Of a DNA stretch of 64,000 bases, positions 1-7,683 are shown piece after piece. Origin of the DNA: Desulfuromonas sp964536375 (lineage in GTDB: Bacteria; Desulfobacterota; Desulfuromonadia; Desulfuromonadales; Desulfuromonadaceae). Position numbers and translations under genes: made by a program. The notes under the pieces are model-generated. The model did no database searches, was not told the origin of the DNA, and saw nothing but the letters and a program-made list of their open reading frames with translations. Position 1 is the first letter of the stretch, and every line of letters begins with the position of its first letter. Location: NCBI GenBank assembly GCA_964536375.1, contig CAZHXF010000009.1:1-64000 (forward strand), read 5' to 3'.

Positions 1-458
1 AGGATAACCGTTGCTCTAGCTGTTAGATCCGCTAATCTGTTGTATTTATTCAGGGAAAGTTGCTATTTACTGAGCATTGTCAACTTATTGTGCGCGGCAA
101 ATAATTCTGCCCACTATTCTTATTTTATCCAGTAAACCAGTAAATTTAATCAAAATAGCTTTACCACCAATATTATATTTAAATTCATCTGAGTAGCACT
201 AATCTACCGCTCTGGTTCTGCTCCCCGTATTCATCATGCTCGCGAATTCGGGTATCCAGAGGTTTTGCATAGATTTCTAGACTCCCGCCTGCGAGTATGT
301 GTGCAGAAATAGCCGTTATGTATCGGATAGCGCAACGAGTAAGCGGCAAAAATAGTGCCCTTTTTTAGCTACAGCGCCATGCGATTAAGATTTAGGGACG
401 GTCTCTTTCCGGATGGTTTTCAGTATGTTTTTGTTTTTTAGATATGTTTGAACGGCAA
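1..458. other. Intergenic region with no gene
   Basis: No open frame here has a ribosome binding site or recognisable protein content. The region lies downstream of the minus-strand histidine kinase, and I see no clear hairpin plus T-run terminator for it. Two pieces look like decayed repeats: a two-hairpin palindromic relic around 230-300, and a short motif around 390-415 (TTAGGGACGGTCTCTTT). The latter resembles sequences often found near REP-associated transposases, but this is a resemblance from memory only. Confidence 0.5.
230..300. repeat. Degenerate REP-like two-hairpin palindromic relic
   Basis: The left half (about 236-255) reads as a decayed hairpin, ATGCTCGC then GAAT then TCGGGTAT. 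A spacer containing CCAGAGGTTTTGCA follows. The right half (about 280-298) has ACTCCCGC then CT then GCGAGTAT. This matches in layout a widespread intergenic element in which an ATTCCCGC...GCGGGAAT hairpin is followed by a CCAGAGGTTTTG-type spacer and a second CCCGCCTNCGCGGG hairpin. Several arm positions have diverged, so it looks old and inactive. I noticed no second copy in the window. Confidence 0.4.
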
Positions 459-3080
459 CTATCTCTTGCTGCTATCCAGCACTAGCCGCACCGTTTGCAG
501 TAGTTCAGCTAACTCCACAGGTTTCATCAGGAATGCGCTGATACCTAATTCGGCTGCTTTTTCCTTGTTGATTCTGCTGCTGTAGCCGGTACATAGAATA
601 GTCGGGATGTCGGCTCTGATTTTTTTGAGTTGCGCAATCAATTCGCTGCCGGTTATTCCCGGCATAGTTTGGTCGGTGATAACAATGTCAAAATTATCAG
701 CATTGGCGCTTAATATTTCCATGGCTTTGATGCTATCGGTCATCGTTGTTACTACATAACCCATGCTGGTAAGGACTAGGTCGCACAAACTGGTTAGCAT
801 TTCATCATCTTCAATAAACAGGATACGCTCGGTGCCGCGGGGCATATCTGCATTATGCGAGGTGGTCTTGGTGATTTCACCTGTTTTGCTAATGGGGAAG
901 TAGAGCTCGAAGGTAGTGCCGCGCCCCAAAATACTGTTGACCTTAATCAATCCATCATGCTGGGTGACAATTCCCTGAACAGTTGATAAACCAACCCCGG
1001 TGCCTTCATCTACTGGTTTAGTGGTGAAGAAAAGGTCGAATATTTTATCAATAATTTCTGCTGACATGCCACAGCCAGTGTCCTGTATGCTGATTTTTAC
1101 ATAGCGACCGGGTGGTGCCGCATATTGAGCAGGGATATCTTGCTGCTGTAAATTGACGCTGGTCAGGGATATGGTGAGATCACCTTTTTCATCCATGGCG
1201 TGCATGGCATTGTTGCACAGGTTGATCAGGCACTCCTGTATTTGGGACGGATCGGCATGTATGGTGAGATTGTGACTGTTGTCACTTATATGTTGTTGTA
1301 GCTTAATGGTTGCAGGTAAGGTTGAGTTGAGTAGCTTTATGGTTTCATTAATGATGAGATATGGTTGTATCGTGGTTTTCTCTTTGTTGCCTTGGCGACT
1401 ATAGCTGAGGATTTGTGTAATAAGATCACGGGAGCGTAACACCGCGGTTTTAGCGTTGCTGAGGCACTCATCAGTTTCGGTATTGTGGTGGGTCTTCATT
1501 TGCAACAATTCAATATTGCCAAGAATGATGGACAGGTTGTTGTTGAAATTATGCGCCATACCACCAGCCATGACACCAACCGCTTCCATCTTATATTTTA
1601 GGCGCAATTGCCGTTCAAGTTCCAGCTGTTGTTGTTCCGCTTGCTTGCGCTCGCTGATATCTCTTACCGCTGTGACCAGGAAATGGTCATCCCCTTTTTG
1701 TACGACCCGCGATTCAATCTCGACAGGGATGAGCGTACCATCTTTTTTTCTTGCAACGATTTCGTAAGTTGGCGTCACATTGGTGTCAAAACTTGAGTAG
1801 AGTAAGTCATGAGATTCACTAGGGAATAATAATTCGATAGCGTTGTGTCCAATTATTTCTTCAGAGGTGTAGCCAAGCAGTTGTGCCAAAGAATCATTGG
1901 CGTCAAGAATTATACCGTCATTGTGGAGCACAATCCCTTCAAAGGTCACTCTCGAAAGCGTCTTGAAGCGCTCTTCACTAATCTGTAAATTTTCCTGACT
2001 GGTACCCAGAGATTGCGCCATATTGTGAAAAGAGTTGTTTAGCTTGTCAAACTCATTAATGTTGACGGGGTGTTCAATACGACTGTGAAGATTCCCCAGG
2101 GCTAATTCGTTTGTTATGTCTATTAATTTGTTAATGGGGTTGAGCAGTGTTTCGCGACCAAAGCCCCAGGCTATGAAAAGTGCTCCCATTGTTGCTAGCA
2201 GCATCAGCAATAAATTTCGATGCATAATTGCATTGGCTGGGGCTAGGATAAATGCATCAGGAACACCAGCCCAAACATACATGTAAGCATCAGCATCGGT
2301 GCTTGTAGCGACTTGTTCAAAAGCGAAGATACTATCAGTTGCGTCGGATCCAGCAGCCGTTATGATCCCCGGTTTACGCGCTTGTTGAGCAATTGTCCAA
2401 GTGCTGTTTTTGATAGGTTGCCCAATCGGGTTAGTCTTTTCTTTTGCTGGATAATAAAATAAGCGAATTCCCTGATGATCTGTTATTGCTATATAGGAGT
2501 CTTCCGGGAGAAATGCATCGGTGTAAAGTTTGGAAAAAAGGGTCAGGTCAATTGCTACGGTTAAAACAGCTTTTGGTTCTCCGCTTGCGTCCAGCACTGG
2601 GTAAGCAAAGGGGAATGCTGGAATCTTATGACCAACCCGGGTAATTATATACTCGCCAGTGGCAAATGTTTTTGTTTTCAAGGCATCGCGGAAATGCTTG
2701 CGATCAGCAAGGTTCTTGTCTGCGTAAGGTATGCCTGAGACCAAAACATCCCCGTGCAAATCGACCAGAGTGATGTTTGCGTAATTGGGATTTCTTTTCA
2801 GGATGTTTTTGAAAATTGCATTAAGCCCATGAACATCAAGATGCTGCACTTCATTCGTCAGGGCTAGTGTGGAAAGAATTTCACGGGTGGATAGGGCTAA
2901 ATCTTTCTGAATTTGAGCCATGGTGTGCGTGATTATTAAGATATCTTTTTTGGTGCGTTCGATGGTGGAGTTTCTTTGCTCCATTCCCGAGTACAGTAGT
3001 ATCGCAATGGCAGGTAAAACCGTAAGAATAACCAGTAACGCTAAGTTTTTGCGAATTGATCCCATATTTAAAAAAATCAT
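459..3080 (-). CDS. Membrane-bound hybrid sensor histidine kinase (dCache-HAMP-PAS-HisKA-HATPase-REC)
   Basis: The protein is an orphan hybrid two-component kinase. Numbering follows the longest frame from 3185. A membrane segment (48-66) is followed by a periplasmic dCache-like sensor (about 70-315), a second membrane segment (325-345), HAMP (346-400) and PAS (405-515). The HisKA H-box has H545 (AHNFNN). The ATPase lobe shows an N-box (653-664), DTGCG (702-706) and GTGVGLS (728-734). The C-terminal receiver has D838 (TDQTMPG) and K888. The frame opens at 3185, but ATG 3080 is preferred: AGGA lies about 7 nt upstream and the first helix then starts near the N-terminus, giving 873 residues. 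No partner regulator is adjacent, so the signal and output are unknown. The receiver suggests a phosphorelay or self-regulation. Confidence 0.85.
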   Translation of the reverse strand: MIFLNMGSIRKNLALLVILTVLPAIAILLYSGMEQRNSTIERTKKDILIITHTMAQIQKDLALSTREILSTLALTNEVQHLDVHGLNAIFKNILKRNPNYANITLVDLHGDVLVSGIPYADKNLADRKHFRDALKTKTFATGEYIITRVGHKIPAFPFAYPVLDASGEPKAVLTVAIDLTLFSKLYTDAFLPEDSYIAITDHQGIRLFYYPAKEKTNPIGQPIKNSTWTIAQQARKPGIITAAGSDATDSIFAFEQVATSTDADAYMYVWAGVPDAFILAPANAIMHRNLLLMLLATMGALFIAWGFGRETLLNPINKLIDITNELALGNLHSRIEHPVNINEFDKLNNSFHNMAQSLGTSQENLQISEERFKTLSRVTFEGIVLHNDGIILDANDSLAQLLGYTSEEIIGHNAIELLFPSESHDLLYSSFDTNVTPTYEIVARKKDGTLIPVEIESRVVQKGDDHFLVTAVRDISERKQAEQQQLELERQLRLKYKMEAVGVMAGGMAHNFNNNLSIILGNIELLQMKTHHNTETDECLSNAKTAVLRSRDLITQILSYSRQGNKEKTTIQPYLIINETIKLLNSTLPATIKLQQHISDNSHNLTIHADPSQIQECLINLCNNAMHAMDEKGDLTISLTSVNLQQQDIPAQYAAPPGRYVKISIQDTGCGMSAEIIDKIFDLFFTTKPVDEGTGVGLSTVQGIVTQHDGLIKVNSILGRGTTFELYFPISKTGEITKTTSHNADMPRGTERILFIEDDEMLTSLCDLVLTSMGYVVTTMTDSIKAMEILSANADNFDIVITDQTMPGITGSELIAQLKKIRADIPTILCTGYSSRINKEKAAELGISAFLMKPVELAELLQTVRLVLDSSKR

Positions 3081-3356
3081 ATTCACATCCTGGCGATAAT
3101 AAACAGCTGATATTGGTAGGCTGTTTATGGACAAAGTTATAAAATAAGGTAAATTTGGCGCTTTCTGCTTTATTTTCGCGTGCAAATAATATTAAACCTA
3201 ACTAAGGTATAGTCAAGCGTAAACGGTTTTTCGCCTGCCTACTTTGTGCAGGAGGGGTAGCGACTGATTTGTTTTAAGGTGATTGAAATGGTCCTTTTGT
3301 TGGTGACCTCTGTGTTTTTTTGGCGCGCGACCGATGTGCAATAGTCTGGTGTGAAT

Positions 3357-4085
3357 TTATTTGCGCACGTCTTTAATATACATGGCTTTGCCGTCTTTTC
3401 TCATTTCGATATCGAACAATTCGCTGGCTTTTAATAGATCTCCGAGCTTTTTATAGCCGTAGTTAATAGAGGAAAAAGAGCTGTTGTTTGATATGTAATA
3501 ACCAACTCTACTCATGTCTGCCCAGCCATCATCATCAGATGTTTGTTCTACCGCAGTTCTTAGTAATCTAACTAGTGAAGTATCTTGTCTTAGTTCTTGC
3601 TTGGTTTTCTTTACTGGTTGTTTAGGAGCGTCAGTCTTCTCTTCGTCTTCAGAAACAAGGTTCTCAGTGTAGATAAAGGGTGAGCAGGCATCGACAAATG
3701 GTTTTGGTGTTTTCTTTTCGCCGAAACCATAAACAGGCAGTCCGCTTTCAAGTATTCTTAGCACCAAAGGGGTAAAATCACTGTCACTTGTCATTAATGC
3801 GAAGGCATCGACACTTTTACTATACAGCAAGTCCATTGCATCAATTATCATCGCCGAATCCGTAGCATTTTTTCCTTTTGTATAGGCAAATTGCTGCATA
3901 GGTCTAATTGCATAAGGGTGTAATTTACCTATCCATCCGGATAATGATGGATTATTCCAATCCCCATGTGCATGGCGAACATTTACCATGCCATATGTTG
4001 CCAGCTCTTCTAATACACCCTCTATCGATTTATGACTGACATTGTCACAGTCAATCAAAAGTGCTATCCGTTTCCGTTCTGACAT
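3357..4085 (-). CDS. NYN-domain (LabA/DUF88-like) protein with C-terminal OST-HTH/LOTUS domain
   Basis: The NYN domain has a PIN-like fold and is predicted to be a metal-dependent ribonuclease. The N-terminal part (6-140) carries the acidic positions expected of it: IDCDN (D12, D14), NATDSAM (D76) and TSDSDF (D101, D103). A charged linker (145-165) leads to a LOTUS/OST-HTH-like domain (about 165-238), a family that binds RNA. The 242-residue length fits the NYN-LOTUS architecture of bacterial DUF88 proteins. The start has a strong AGGAGA ribosome site 6 nt upstream. The gene is monocistronic and divergent from the EI24 gene. The RNA target is unknown; the domain calls are good, the nuclease activity is inferred. 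Confidence 0.8.
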   Translation of the reverse strand: MSERKRIALLIDCDNVSHKSIEGVLEELATYGMVNVRHAHGDWNNPSLSGWIGKLHPYAIRPMQQFAYTKGKNATDSAMIIDAMDLLYSKSVDAFALMTSDSDFTPLVLRILESGLPVYGFGEKKTPKPFVDACSPFIYTENLVSEDEEKTDAPKQPVKKTKQELRQDTSLVRLLRTAVEQTSDDDGWADMSRVGYYISNNSSFSSINYGYKKLGDLLKASELFDIEMRKDGKAMYIKDVRK

Positions 4086-4387
4086 GGAGTTCTCCTAAAT
4101 TTAAACGGTTTATGATCATCGCGCCAAGCGTGGTTGCGTGACTCTGAGCAATTTTAGTTTCTTTTTTCAATTTTGCACAGACGTATTTTTGATGGGTTGT
4201 CGTAGCGGGATGGAAAAAGATCTTTTGCCTGTAGTGTTGAACATCGCCAAGCTCCCTTGGGTTTTACAAATGTTCGTGCTAGAGTGTCTGGCTGTAACGA
4301 TTTCTGCTTGTTGGTACTTTAAATTCAGCAGGGAGGTAGATTACTTTTGCTATGCGTAATAAACTGTTTGCGATGAGGTGTAGAAGT
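4086..4387. other. Divergent intergenic region
   Basis: The region separates the NYN gene (minus) from the EI24 gene (plus) and should hold both promoters. A weak plus-strand sigma70 candidate is TTGGGT at 4257-4262, a 17-nt spacer, and TAGAGT at 4280-4285. A possible 73-codon frame at 4138-4359 lacks a ribosome binding site and any recognisable content. Nothing else stands out. Confidence 0.35.
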
Positions 4388-5164
4388 ATGAATGTTGGGG
4401 GCGCAAATAATTTGATCGTGGGTAGTATCCGTGGCTTCGTTGGCGGATTTTTCTCAGTGTGGAGCGCCTTGCGTTTTGTGCTTAAGAACCCGTCTTTATA
4501 TAAGTATGTTGCTATTCCTTTTATTATTAACGTCATAGTTTTTTCGGCGGCTATATATTGGGGCCTTGATCTGTTTACCAATCTTACCGGGCAATATTTT
4601 TCTGCGCATGGTGCCTGGTATTGGCAAATATTGGCAGCGGTGGTCAAGCTTTTCGCCGGGTTGATAACGTTAGTGGTGGTGTTCTTTGTCTTTACCGTTG
4701 TCGGTAATTTAATCGCGGCCCCTTTTAATGATGTGCTTTCTGAGCGTACTGAGCAGTTACTGACCGGAAATCTTATCATCGAGCCTTTCTCTTTGACGCA
4801 GATCGCGAAGGATTTCTGGCGTGTTATGTTTGACGAGGTGCGTAAGATTTCAATATTTATCCTGTTGATGTTGGTTGCGCTGTTGTTTAATTTCTTGCCA
4901 GGTGTTGGATCGCTGATTTATGCCGTTTTGTCCGTAGTTCTTACACTCTATTTTTTAGTAATTGAGTATACTGGCTATGTCTTCGGGCGCAAGCACCTTT
5001 GTTTTAAGGATCAGCGTAAGTTTATAGCGCAAAATCGTCTCGGTGCCCTGGGCTTTTCTGTGGCTGTTATGTGTATGCTGTTTATTCCATTCGTGCAATT
5101 TTTGACAATTCCAATAGCGGTTGTGGCCGCAACTCAATTGTGTTGTGGCCACAAGTTTACCTAG
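4388..5164 (+). CDS. EI24 domain-containing (CysZ-like) inner membrane protein
   Basis: This is a polytopic membrane protein of the EI24/CysZ family. Some members (CysZ) transport sulfate; most bacterial homologues are uncharacterised. Four to five long hydrophobic segments are visible. The first follows the sequence LRFVLKNPSLYKYVAIPFII, and the pattern of an NP-x-L-x-KY stretch leading into a membrane helix is typical of the family. An ATG at 4352 could extend it by 12 residues with GGAGG about 14 nt upstream. ATG 4388 has GAGGTG at a better 7-nt spacing and is preferred. The gene ends 34 bp before fbp on the same strand, so the two may be co-transcribed. No transport substrate can be read from the sequence. 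Confidence 0.75.
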   Translation: MNVGGANNLIVGSIRGFVGGFFSVWSALRFVLKNPSLYKYVAIPFIINVIVFSAAIYWGLDLFTNLTGQYFSAHGAWYWQILAAVVKLFAGLITLVVVFFVFTVVGNLIAAPFNDVLSERTEQLLTGNLIIEPFSLTQIAKDFWRVMFDEVRKISIFILLMLVALLFNFLPGVGSLIYAVLSVVLTLYFLVIEYTGYVFGRKHLCFKDQRKFIAQNRLGALGFSVAVMCMLFIPFVQFLTIPIAVVAATQLCCGHKFT

Positions 5165-5198
5165 CTAAAATGTTAATTCTATACTGAGGAGAGTCTCC

Positions 5199-6137
5199 AT
5201 GGGAGAACCTGGTAAAACTAAGTTTCAGGTTGATTTACGGCGTCATCTGCGTGAGCGTAATGTTGAGCGTAATCTTATTCGATTAATTTGCGAAATTGCG
5301 GATGCATCAAAATACATTATTAACTCAATTCGTACTGGTGACTTGGGGGTTGCAGGAACTTCCAATTTGTACGGCGAGGAGCAATTGGCTCTTGATGTTC
5401 TGTCAGACCGGATTTTACAGAAGCGTATTAAGAATTCTGGTGTTTGTGCAAGTGTCGTATCTGAAGAAAATAGTGAAGTGATCAATTTCGATTGTAGCTG
5501 TGAAGATTGCTATTCAGTCGCCTATGATCCACTGGATGGTTCTTCTTTGGTTGATGTTAATTTGGCAGTTGGGACAATTCTCTCTATCTACAAAGGTAAT
5601 ACTGTTTTACGCAAGGGGCGGGAACAGGTCGCGGCAATGTATATTTTGTATGGACCACGTACCACTCTTGTTTATTCGACCGGTGATGGAGTGCATGAGT
5701 TCGGTATGAACCAACTGATGGAATACACTATGGTTAAAGAAAATGTAACTATCGATGGTGTTGGTGGTATCTATTCTCCTGGTGGTCAGCGCAACCTGTA
5801 TACCTCAGGTACTGAGAAGTATGTGCTTAGTCTTGAGGAGAGTGGTCATAAATTGCGTTATAGCGGGGGCTTTGTCCCTGATATTAATCAGATATTGATG
5901 AAGGGGCATGGGATCTTTCTATACCCTCACCTTAAAGGTCGTCCTCAAGGGAAGCTACGTTTACTTTATGAACTCAATCCAATGGCTTTTTTAGTGGAAC
6001 AGGCTGGCGGTGCTGCGTCAAATGGGCATATGCCAATACTTGATATTGAACCCGATGGTATAGAGATGTGCGCCCCGGTTTTTATCGGTTGTCGTGAGGA
6101 TGTTGCCGCGGCGGAAAAGTATATTGCTGCTGAATAG
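5199..6137 (+). CDS. fbp: Fructose-1,6-bisphosphatase, class I
   Basis: It hydrolyses fructose 1,6-bisphosphate to fructose 6-phosphate, the committed step of gluconeogenesis, in the cytoplasm. The class I signature DPLDGSS is at 110-116. The metal-binding acidic pair SEE is at 88-90 and a later metal-ligand Glu is E267 (LVEQAGG). The substrate-binding region has the typical GGFVPDINQILMKGHG stretch followed by YPHLKGRPQGKLRLLYE. The length (312 residues) is slightly below the usual 330-335. An oddity is a CxCxxC cluster at C99, C101 and C104, just before the catalytic motif. The start is supported by GAGGAGAG 5-8 nt upstream. A strong bidirectional terminator follows. The distant eno in the same window fits a gluconeogenic lifestyle but is not linked. 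Confidence 0.95.
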   Translation: MGEPGKTKFQVDLRRHLRERNVERNLIRLICEIADASKYIINSIRTGDLGVAGTSNLYGEEQLALDVLSDRILQKRIKNSGVCASVVSEENSEVINFDCSCEDCYSVAYDPLDGSSLVDVNLAVGTILSIYKGNTVLRKGREQVAAMYILYGPRTTLVYSTGDGVHEFGMNQLMEYTMVKENVTIDGVGGIYSPGGQRNLYTSGTEKYVLSLEESGHKLRYSGGFVPDINQILMKGHGIFLYPHLKGRPQGKLRLLYELNPMAFLVEQAGGAASNGHMPILDIEPDGIEMCAPVFIGCREDVAAAEKYIAAE

Positions 6138-6168
6138 TTTGTATAGATCTAAGCAACTCGTGAGAGCA

Positions 6169-6209
6169 CAAAAAACGCCATCCTGATAACTGATCAGAAT
6201 GGCGTTTTT
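6169..6209. terminator. Bidirectional rho-independent terminator between fbp and the GAF-like gene
   Basis: A perfect 12-bp inverted repeat, AAAAAACGCCAT (6169-6180) with ATGGCGTTTTTT (6198-6209), is extended inward by CTGAT/ATCAG across one mismatch, with a 5-nt loop. The A-run on one side and T-run on the other let it work for both converging transcripts: fbp on plus, and the minus-strand operon ending at 6246. Confidence 0.9.
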
Positions 6210-6245
6210 TGTATATAGTTAGACTGTGCCAAGCGTGGTAATGCT

Positions 6246-6809
6246 TTAGCGGGTTAAACGGCAAATTGTCAACTGTTGACCAAGAAATCTGCTCATGGTT
6301 CCTAGAAGATTGTGCCACCAGGGGTTGAAATGCTCTCTATTGCTGTGACTTATAGTGATGACCCCAGTAAGCTCATCAGCGTCAAATATCGGGACGCTGA
6401 TAATGGCTTTTTCCCACGCGTTGCACTGATATCCTTCCCCAATAGTAGTGCAGTCACTACAGTTTTGTGTAGTGCGCTCCTCGATAGCATGCTGAATAAA
6501 CAGGCTTTCTATTGATGTGGCAACCCTCTGATGTACAATTCCATTTGAATCAATGGCCAACAGCATTTTTTTGTTTACTGATGTGATTTGTTCTGGTGGT
6601 AGGTTGGCGGGCCAGGTCAAAAGGGTGCAGCTGGTGGTGTGACAGTATTGATAAAGTATGCGCAAGGTGTCTTTTAATAGAGTGGTTTCGGTTAATTTGT
6701 GAGCTGGCAGTTCACTGAGACGCTGCAAGGCGGACAGGGACTCAAGCAGGTCATCGATGTTTTCTGCTAGTTCTGTCATAGTTGACGAGAGTATCTCGTT
6801 GTTTTCCAT
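6246..6809 (-). CDS. GAF-like sensory protein at the end of the dxs operon
   Basis: The protein is a small soluble protein of 187 residues. Residues 1-45 are acidic and helical. The rest (about 45-180) has the layout of a GAF domain: a hydrophobic core strand (CTLLTW), and a late ISVPIFDADELTGVITISH stretch, a typical GAF sequence signature. A cysteine-rich segment sits in the ligand-facing half: C-x2-C, then C nine residues later, then NAWEKA. Related GAF domains carry Cys there, but I cannot assign a cofactor. The gene lies 3 bp downstream of the HDOD gene and is almost certainly translated with it. It is the last gene before a terminator. Fold confidence is moderate; the ligand is unknown. 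Confidence 0.6.
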   Translation of the reverse strand: MENNEILSSTMTELAENIDDLLESLSALQRLSELPAHKLTETTLLKDTLRILYQYCHTTSCTLLTWPANLPPEQITSVNKKMLLAIDSNGIVHQRVATSIESLFIQHAIEERTTQNCSDCTTIGEGYQCNAWEKAIISVPIFDADELTGVITISHSNREHFNPWWHNLLGTMSRFLGQQLTICRLTR

Positions 6810-6812
6810 TGT

Positions 6813-7670
6813 TTATACTCCGGAGCTGGTTATAAGTTGGGCAATTTCGTGTAACCCAGTTACCTGCTCCTCAATTTCAGAAATAACTTTTTGTACATGT
6901 TCTGCGCTAACCATTTGCTCGTTAAATTTTACATCATGTAAGTTGCATTTGCTGTTGAGAAATAAGCAATCTGCAATTTGAGCACTCAACCACACCAGTT
7001 CAGGTAGCGGATCATCCGTGTAATAATTTGATTCCATATCTATATCAGCCAACGATTTTGTCAATTCATCTGGCAGATCCCAGCTAGTAGCTAACATGAC
7101 AGCTGTTTGGTGGTGATCAATACCAAACTCTTGGTGCAGTGCTTGCTTCAACGTTATTGTTTTGTTCACAAAAACTGTGTTCATCTGATTAGGGAAAATA
7201 TGTACCAAGGCTTGTAACCCAATATTATGGATGAGTCCAGCCGTGTAGGCCGTGCCCGGCTCCGGCTTGTCGCGCAGTTTCAGGTAGCGGGATAGTTCCT
7301 GAGCAATAATTGCTGTGGTTACCGCATTAAACCAGTATCTTCTGGTATCAAATGCTGCGCATAAATTGGTACCGAATGGGCTGGTCAGGGCCATGGCTAA
7401 TGAGAGACTACAGGTTATCTTTAACCCGAGAACGCGAATGATTGCTTCACGTACCGTCGATATCTCAGCGCGTTGACCAAAGTATGCCGAGTTTGCACAG
7501 CGCAAGATACGCGCAGTGATGGCAGGGCACTTGTTGATGATGCCTACCACATCGGTCAGGTCTACTTGAGCATTGGCAACAACACGGATTATTTCGCGGG
7601 ATATACCGCTTGGAGGAGGTATTTGCTTGATTTTGCGAATGTTGTCGATGATTGAATCGTGATTGTGCAT
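6813..7670 (-). CDS. HDOD domain protein
   Basis: The HDOD domain is a catalytically inert relative of HD phosphohydrolases, common in signalling proteins of Deltaproteobacteria-type genomes. It is seen in the stretch from PPPSGISREIIRVV (residue 18 on) through CPAITARILRCANSAYFG, the IRVLGLK turn and YTAGLIHNIGLQAL. The HD metal-binding pair is not kept (HNIG in place of HDIG), which fits HDOD. The length is 285 residues with no output domain. It starts 13 bp after the dxs stop, with a GGGG-type ribosome site, and is followed after 3 bp by the GAF-like gene. It is probably a regulatory scaffold; the partner and pathway are unknown. Confidence 0.85.
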   Translation of the reverse strand: MHNHDSIIDNIRKIKQIPPPSGISREIIRVVANAQVDLTDVVGIINKCPAITARILRCANSAYFGQRAEISTVREAIIRVLGLKITCSLSLAMALTSPFGTNLCAAFDTRRYWFNAVTTAIIAQELSRYLKLRDKPEPGTAYTAGLIHNIGLQALVHIFPNQMNTVFVNKTITLKQALHQEFGIDHHQTAVMLATSWDLPDELTKSLADIDMESNYYTDDPLPELVWLSAQIADCLFLNSKCNLHDVKFNEQMVSAEHVQKVISEIEEQVTGLHEIAQLITSSGV

Positions 7671-7683
7671 TTAGACCCCAGTG

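Noticed and set aside
4138..4359. 73-codon plus-strand frame upstream of the EI24 gene
   Set aside because: No ribosome site and no recognisable content; overlaps the likely promoter region.
4279..4779. 166-codon open frame on the minus strand
   Set aside because: Antisense to the EI24 gene, which has clear membrane helices and family features.
4118..6239. 12-base word GCCAAGCGTGGT occurring near 4120 and near 6228
   Set aside because: Two 12-mers matching in 64 kb are expected by chance; flanks do not match.
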